Shown: one piece after another, positions 24,906 to 28,181 of the stretch
How the letters are laid out: each line of letters starts with the position of its first letter
How positions within the stretch are numbered: the stretch's first letter is position 1
Source of the DNA: Terrisporobacter sp.
GTDB lineage: Bacteria; Bacillota_A; Clostridia; Peptostreptococcales; Peptostreptococcaceae
DNA length: 28,181 nucleotides
NCBI GenBank assembly: GCA_029851945.1
Contig: JARKUZ010000086.1
Coordinates: 1-28,181, forward strand
Direction of reading: 5' to 3'
Translations under genes and position numbers: made by a program
The notes under the pieces: generated by a model
Seen by the model: the letters and a program-made list of their open reading frames with translations, nothing else
Told to the model about the DNA's origin: nothing
Database searches by the model: none

Positions 24906-25655
24906 ATGTACAATATAATGAAAAATAGCGTATCTGCAATGTCTGCAAGTCAAGGGAAAATAGAGATAACTTCAAATAATATGGTAAATGCACAGACCAC
25001 AGGATATAAGAAATTAGACATTGGTTTTTTAGATTTGTATAATGAGACATTAGATAGAAGCTACTATCCACATAATAATAATAATAATACTGGTACTGGA
25101 GTAAAAGTATCTCAATCTTTTAGAAACTTATCCCAAGGAGCAATAAAGGATACAGGAATAAAAAGTAATTTAGCTATAGATGGAGATGGGTTTTTTAGAG
25201 TTGTAAATCCAAATGGTACATTTAGTTATACAAGAAATGGAGAATTTAATGTAGATTCAAATGGTGATTTAGTTGACGACAAGGGAAATAAATTAGATAT
25301 ACAAGTGTTAAATGGAAATGATGTTGATTTATCAAAAGGAGAAGTAAGTATAAATAAATTAGGAGAAATATTTGTAGATAAAAAAGAAGTTGGGAAGATA
25401 AATTTATATAAAGTACAAGGAGATAAAGATTTGATTCCTACAGGAGATAATTTATTTAACCTAAGAGACGGGGCTAAAATTGAGTTAGTAACTAATTCAA
25501 ATATACTACAAGGATATGTAGAGATGTCTAATGTAAATATGGAAACTGAAATGACAGACTTAATTATAGCTCAGAGAAGTTTCCAATTTAACAGTAAGGG
25601 GCTACAAGCTACTGATGATATGTGGAGTATGATAAATAATCTACAAAGTAGATAA
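24906..25655 (+). CDS. flgG: Flagellar distal rod protein FlgG
   Basis: 249 residues, ATG 24906 after AAGGGAGA. The rod motif is slightly altered (ITSNNMVNAQTTGYKK). The core LAIDGDGFFRVVNPNGTFSYTRNGEFNVDSNGDLV and the C-terminal GYVEMSNVNMETEMTDLIIAQRSFQFNSKGLQATDDMW are clear FlgG features. The rod protein polymerises between proximal rod and hook. A run of five Asn codons (AAT x5, 25074-25088) sits in the D1 linker. The gene ends 64 bases before fliM, the largest gap since flgB, and that gap holds an unusual leader. Confidence 0.95.
   Translation: MYNIMKNSVSAMSASQGKIEITSNNMVNAQTTGYKKLDIGFLDLYNETLDRSYYPHNNNNNTGTGVKVSQSFRNLSQGAIKDTGIKSNLAIDGDGFFRVVNPNGTFSYTRNGEFNVDSNGDLVDDKGNKLDIQVLNGNDVDLSKGEVSINKLGEIFVDKKEVGKINLYKVQGDKDLIPTGDNLFNLRDGAKIELVTNSNILQGYVEMSNVNMETEMTDLIIAQRSFQFNSKGLQATDDMWSMINNLQSR
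25074..25088 (+). repeat. (AAT)5 trinucleotide microsatellite inside flgG
   Basis: Five consecutive AAT codons encode five Asn after a His. Unit changes would alter the Asn number without a frameshift. Confidence 0.9.
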
Positions 25656-25665
25656 ATACTTATAG

Positions 25666-25719
25666 AAAGGAGTTAGTATTCTAAAATGTATAATTATATA
25701 TTTTAGATATATATAGTTT
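25666..25719 (+). promoter_or_regulatory. fliM leader: displaced ribosome-binding site, mini-ORF and AT hairpin
   Basis: AAAGGAG (25666-25672) is 47 bases ahead of the fliM ATG, too far to serve it directly. A 6-codon ORF (ATG 25686, MYNYIF, TAG 25704-25706) starts 13 bases after it. The following TATATAT/ATATATA stretches could fold and bring the site nearer to ATG 25720. An in-frame TAG at 25714-25716 excludes a longer fliM. Confidence 0.45.
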
Positions 25720-26607
25720 ATGGAACAAAATGTAAAAACATATGATTTTAAAAAACCACAAAGATATTCAACTGATAACATGAGATTTTTATCTGTTATA
25801 TCTGAAGACTATTGCAAAAATACAAATTTATTTTTAGCATATGAGTTAAAAAGACCTAACATAACTTGTAAGGTTGAAAAAGTAGAACAAACAAATTATG
25901 AAGAATTTATCAACTCAATAAGTCCAAAATCAGTTATCGTAGAACATGCAATACAGCCACTAGTAAAGGATCTTATTTATCAAATTGATAAATCTGTAGC
26001 ATTAACATACATAGATTTAATGTTAGGTGGAGATGGAATATTTGAAAATTATGACAGAGATTTAACAGAAATTGACAAGCAATTAATTTTCCATTTATGC
26101 ACAAAATTGTTAACTAGGTTATATATAGTTGAAACTTGTAAATCAAGAGAAGTATTAAGAGTACATTCAAATGCAGGTGCTAGTAAAAAGTATCCAGTAA
26201 GTGAATCAGTACTTATAGCTCATATGAAAATGATGTATGGAGACAAAGAAATTGGTAAAATGCGTTTTTGCAACCCTTATAGTTGTATGGAGCCAATATT
26301 AGACCAATTAGAAACAAAGATATTATTTAGAAATAAGAATATAGAGTATGATTTTGAATTTACAAATGCAATTTATAACAATGTTTGTGGTGCAAATGTA
26401 GATATATTAGCTAGGCTAGGTGAAACAAATATAAGTGTTGAGGATTTATTAAACTTACAAGTTGGTGATATTTTATCACTAGATACAAAAGTAGCAGGAG
26501 ATTTAGATTTATATGTTGCAGGGGCTAAAGCATTTAAGTGCAAACCTGGACTTATAAAAAATAAAAGAGGTGTTATAATAACAAATTCTATAAGAAAGGA
26601 AGGATAG
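25720..26607 (+). CDS. fliM: Flagellar motor switch protein FliM, without the N-terminal CheY-P peptide
   Basis: 295 residues. It begins MEQNVKTYDFKKPQRYSTDNMRF, which is the start of the FliM middle domain (usually YDFxRPxxxS...). The conserved CheY-P docking peptide (LSQxEIDALL) that normally precedes it is missing, and a stop just upstream rules out a missed start in this frame. The FliG-contact GGDG is at 103-106 within SVALTYIDLMLGGDG. The C-terminal SpoA/FliN-like domain is at about 222-292 (TNISVEDLLNLQVGDILSLD...). FliM bridges FliG and FliN in the C-ring and receives the chemotaxis signal in most bacteria. Assignment as FliM is firm; how CheY acts here is unclear. Confidence 0.92.
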   Translation: MEQNVKTYDFKKPQRYSTDNMRFLSVISEDYCKNTNLFLAYELKRPNITCKVEKVEQTNYEEFINSISPKSVIVEHAIQPLVKDLIYQIDKSVALTYIDLMLGGDGIFENYDRDLTEIDKQLIFHLCTKLLTRLYIVETCKSREVLRVHSNAGASKKYPVSESVLIAHMKMMYGDKEIGKMRFCNPYSCMEPILDQLETKILFRNKNIEYDFEFTNAIYNNVCGANVDILARLGETNISVEDLLNLQVGDILSLDTKVAGDLDLYVAGAKAFKCKPGLIKNKRGVIITNSIRKEG

Positions 26608-26610
26608 AAT

Positions 26611-26874
26611 ATGAGTGAAAAATTTGATAGAGTATTAGATATAGAATTAAAAGTTAGTGCTATACTTGGAAGAACTAAGATGTCTTTAAAAGATATATTC
26701 GAACTATCTAAAGGGTCTTTAATAGAATTAGATACATTCGAAGATCAAGAAGTAGAAATATATGTAAATGGAAGAAAAATAGGTTATGGACAAGTTGTAG
26801 TAGTAGATAGAAATTTCGGTATAAGAATAACAAGTATACTAGGAGAAGAAGAATTAGTAAAAACTTTAAGCTAA
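26611..26874 (+). CDS. fliN: Flagellar motor switch protein FliN (minimal SpoA-domain form)
   Basis: 87 residues, ATG 26611 after GGAAGGA, 3 bases after the fliM stop. It is almost entirely a SpoA (surface presentation of antigens/FliN) domain: LDIELKVSAILGRTKMSLKDIFELSKGSLIELDTFEDQEVEIYVNGRKIGYGQVVVVDRNFGIRIT. FliN forms the lower C-ring. There is no CheC-like N-terminal phosphatase domain as in the FliY of Bacillus and many clostridia, so this is a bare FliN. Confidence 0.93.
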   Translation: MSEKFDRVLDIELKVSAILGRTKMSLKDIFELSKGSLIELDTFEDQEVEIYVNGRKIGYGQVVVVDRNFGIRITSILGEEELVKTLS

Positions 26875-26906
26875 GAACCTATATAGTAAAGGATGGTTAG
26901 CAGCAC

Positions 26907-28025
26907 ATGGCAAAAATATTAAAAAGTAAATACAGCAGTACGGGGGAAAGGTGTGTAGATGCTTGTTTAAATTATGGAATGCTAAGATATGTAAATGAAG
27001 ATGGATCACCAGTTAATATAGAGATACCTTTTGATAAATATGAGGAAGCTATAAGTGATTTTCAAGATAGGATTAAAGAAGGTATAGCTCAAAAGGATAT
27101 GAATCCTAAAGAAATATTAAAAAGAGGTACTATAAGTTATAATCAAGCTAAAGAATTAGCTATAGATGGAAAAATTAAAGGTTTAGATTTTTTTGAGATA
27201 GATGGAAGTATAGAATGTGAACATATACTTGGTATATCTGGAGGTATAGAGTATGCACTGTCTATTTGGAATGGAGAAAGTAAGATTGAAGCTTTAGAAA
27301 AAGCAGTAATTAGATCTATAAAAGTTTATGGTGAAGATTTTATATATGGAATAACTCTAGATGAAGACTTAGATGAAGCTGAGTACTTAAAATTTGCAAA
27401 GAGTATATCTTCAATAGAGAATTTAATTGATGTAGAACTATATAAATCTAAAAATTATAGCATAGATAACGAAATTGAAGAAAATGATTTAAATCCAAAA
27501 CGTAAGATTTTAAAAAGTTTAGATTTACCACTAGGTTTCTTAGGTGGATTACTAGGATTTATGATTGTGCAGATTGCTACTAATTTTGGGAAAAATATTT
27601 CAAATGAAATAGTATATTTATTATTAAATGCTATTACAATGTCTATAGTTGCTTTTATTATGATAAAAAGTGTAAACTTTATCATGAAAAAATATGTAAA
27701 AAATAGTACATCATCCATAATGGAATTATTCGATGAAGAAATAGAAAAAGTTAGCTATGATAATTTATTAACTGAAAAAGAAGTAAAACTTATACTAAAA
27801 AATATTACAAAGGGTGAAGTTACTAAACTTCTTATGGATATGAAGGGGAGCGTAAATAAGAAAGTATCTAGTAATACTCTTGTAACTAAGGAAACTAAGT
27901 TTGTATTAGATTCAAGACGTGTAATAATATTACCTAGTGAGTATGAAATAATTCAAACTATTACTTTTCTTTTAAATGAATACAAAAGTAAGCGATCTAA
28001 AGACTACAGTATAAAAAAAATATAA
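26907..28025 (+). CDS. Unrecognised protein with a C-terminal two-TM hairpin, last gene of the flagellar operon
   Basis: 372 residues, not recognised. ATG 26907 follows AAAGGA (26888-26893) by a rather long 13 nt, 32 bases after fliN, with no terminator between, so co-transcription is likely. The N-terminal ~200 residues look soluble and contain TISYNQAKELAIDGKIKGLDFFEIDG (75-100) and a Gly/Trp-containing helix pair IECEHILGISGGIEYALSIWNGESKIEALEKAVIRSIKVYG (102-142), reminiscent, from memory, of poorly characterised bacterial membrane-associated proteins with a WNG...A-L pattern. Two hydrophobic helices at about 207-226 and 234-257 form a hairpin (LGFLGGLLGFMIVQIA; IVYLLLNAITMSIVAFIMI), and a basic helical C-terminus ends it. 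There is no signal peptide. A role in motility is suggested only by position. Confidence 0.8.
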   Translation: MAKILKSKYSSTGERCVDACLNYGMLRYVNEDGSPVNIEIPFDKYEEAISDFQDRIKEGIAQKDMNPKEILKRGTISYNQAKELAIDGKIKGLDFFEIDGSIECEHILGISGGIEYALSIWNGESKIEALEKAVIRSIKVYGEDFIYGITLDEDLDEAEYLKFAKSISSIENLIDVELYKSKNYSIDNEIEENDLNPKRKILKSLDLPLGFLGGLLGFMIVQIATNFGKNISNEIVYLLLNAITMSIVAFIMIKSVNFIMKKYVKNSTSSIMELFDEEIEKVSYDNLLTEKEVKLILKNITKGEVTKLLMDMKGSVNKKVSSNTLVTKETKFVLDSRRVIILPSEYEIIQTITFLLNEYKSKRSKDYSIKKI

Positions 28026-28083
28026 AAATAAAGCATATGAGTCTATTATAAACATATTAAATAGCTTCATATGCTTTATTTTT
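28024..28083 (+). terminator. Terminator of the flagellar operon
   Basis: AAAAATAAAGCATATGA (28024-28040) pairs perfectly with TCATATGCTTTATTTTT (28067-28083). The pairing can continue inward through CTATT (28043-28047) with AATAG (28060-28064). The 3' arm ends in five T. It begins at the stop codon region of the last gene and would work from both sides. The remaining ~100 bases to the window end are AT-rich with no gene seen. Confidence 0.88.
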
Positions 28084-28181
28084 ATATATTAAATACAAAA
28101 AAATATTTAATATATAAAGTATTTGTTTTTTGTCCGTATAAATAGAATATAAAATTTATTCATATTATGAAATTATTAAAA

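Overview
The window is a very AT-rich Gram-positive (Firmicutes) chromosome segment. It carries one continuous motility locus, with every supported gene on the + strand. Gene content and order closely match, from memory, the flagellin, flagellin-glycan and F3 flagellar region of Clostridioides difficile, so the source is most likely a member of Peptostreptococcaceae (C. difficile or a relative). Species cannot be settled from the sequence alone.

Layout. (1) Bases 1-206 hold the 3' end of the flagellin gene, followed by a strong terminator hairpin. (2) Bases 287-6126 hold five genes: a family-2 glycosyltransferase with a long TPR-like tail, a SerB-like HAD phosphatase, a small nucleotidyltransferase, a SAM methyltransferase and a CDP-glycerol-type phosphotransferase. 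This is the gene set of the C. difficile type A flagellin modification (O-GlcNAc carrying a phosphodiester-linked N-methyl-threonine). (3) Bases 6127-7575 are a 1.4 kb non-coding interval. It holds an end-of-operon hairpin, a candidate sigma-28-type promoter, a candidate sigma-A promoter, a recognisable c-di-GMP-I (GEMM-I) riboswitch, a terminator downstream of it, a cluster of ATTAC/TGTAA motifs, and a second terminator-like hairpin just before flgB. (4) Bases 7576-26874 are one tightly packed, apparently single flagellar operon: flgB-flgC-fliE-fliF-fliG-fliH-fliI-fliJ-fliK-flgD-flgE-motA-motB-fliO-fliP-fliQ-fliR/flhB (fused)-flhA-fliA-flgG1-flgG-fliM-fliN. (5) Bases 26907-28025 hold an unrecognised two-TM protein that appears co-transcribed, closed by a long terminator hairpin.

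How the genes work together. The operon encodes the rod and hook, MS ring, C-ring, export gate and ATPase, stator and sigma-28. The riboswitch and terminator in its leader predict that high c-di-GMP switches the whole set off. Because fliA lies inside the operon, sigma-28 output (flagellin, and toxin genes in C. difficile) would fall with it. The upstream genes decorate the flagellin that this machine exports.

Most worth a second look: the multi-layered flgB leader, including a weak candidate for a flagellar-switch-like inverted repeat; a FliM lacking the usual N-terminal CheY-P docking peptide and preceded by a mini-ORF; a FliG with an altered EHPQ motif; the absence of flhF/flhG, flbD and fliL from their usual places; and the unknown terminal gene.
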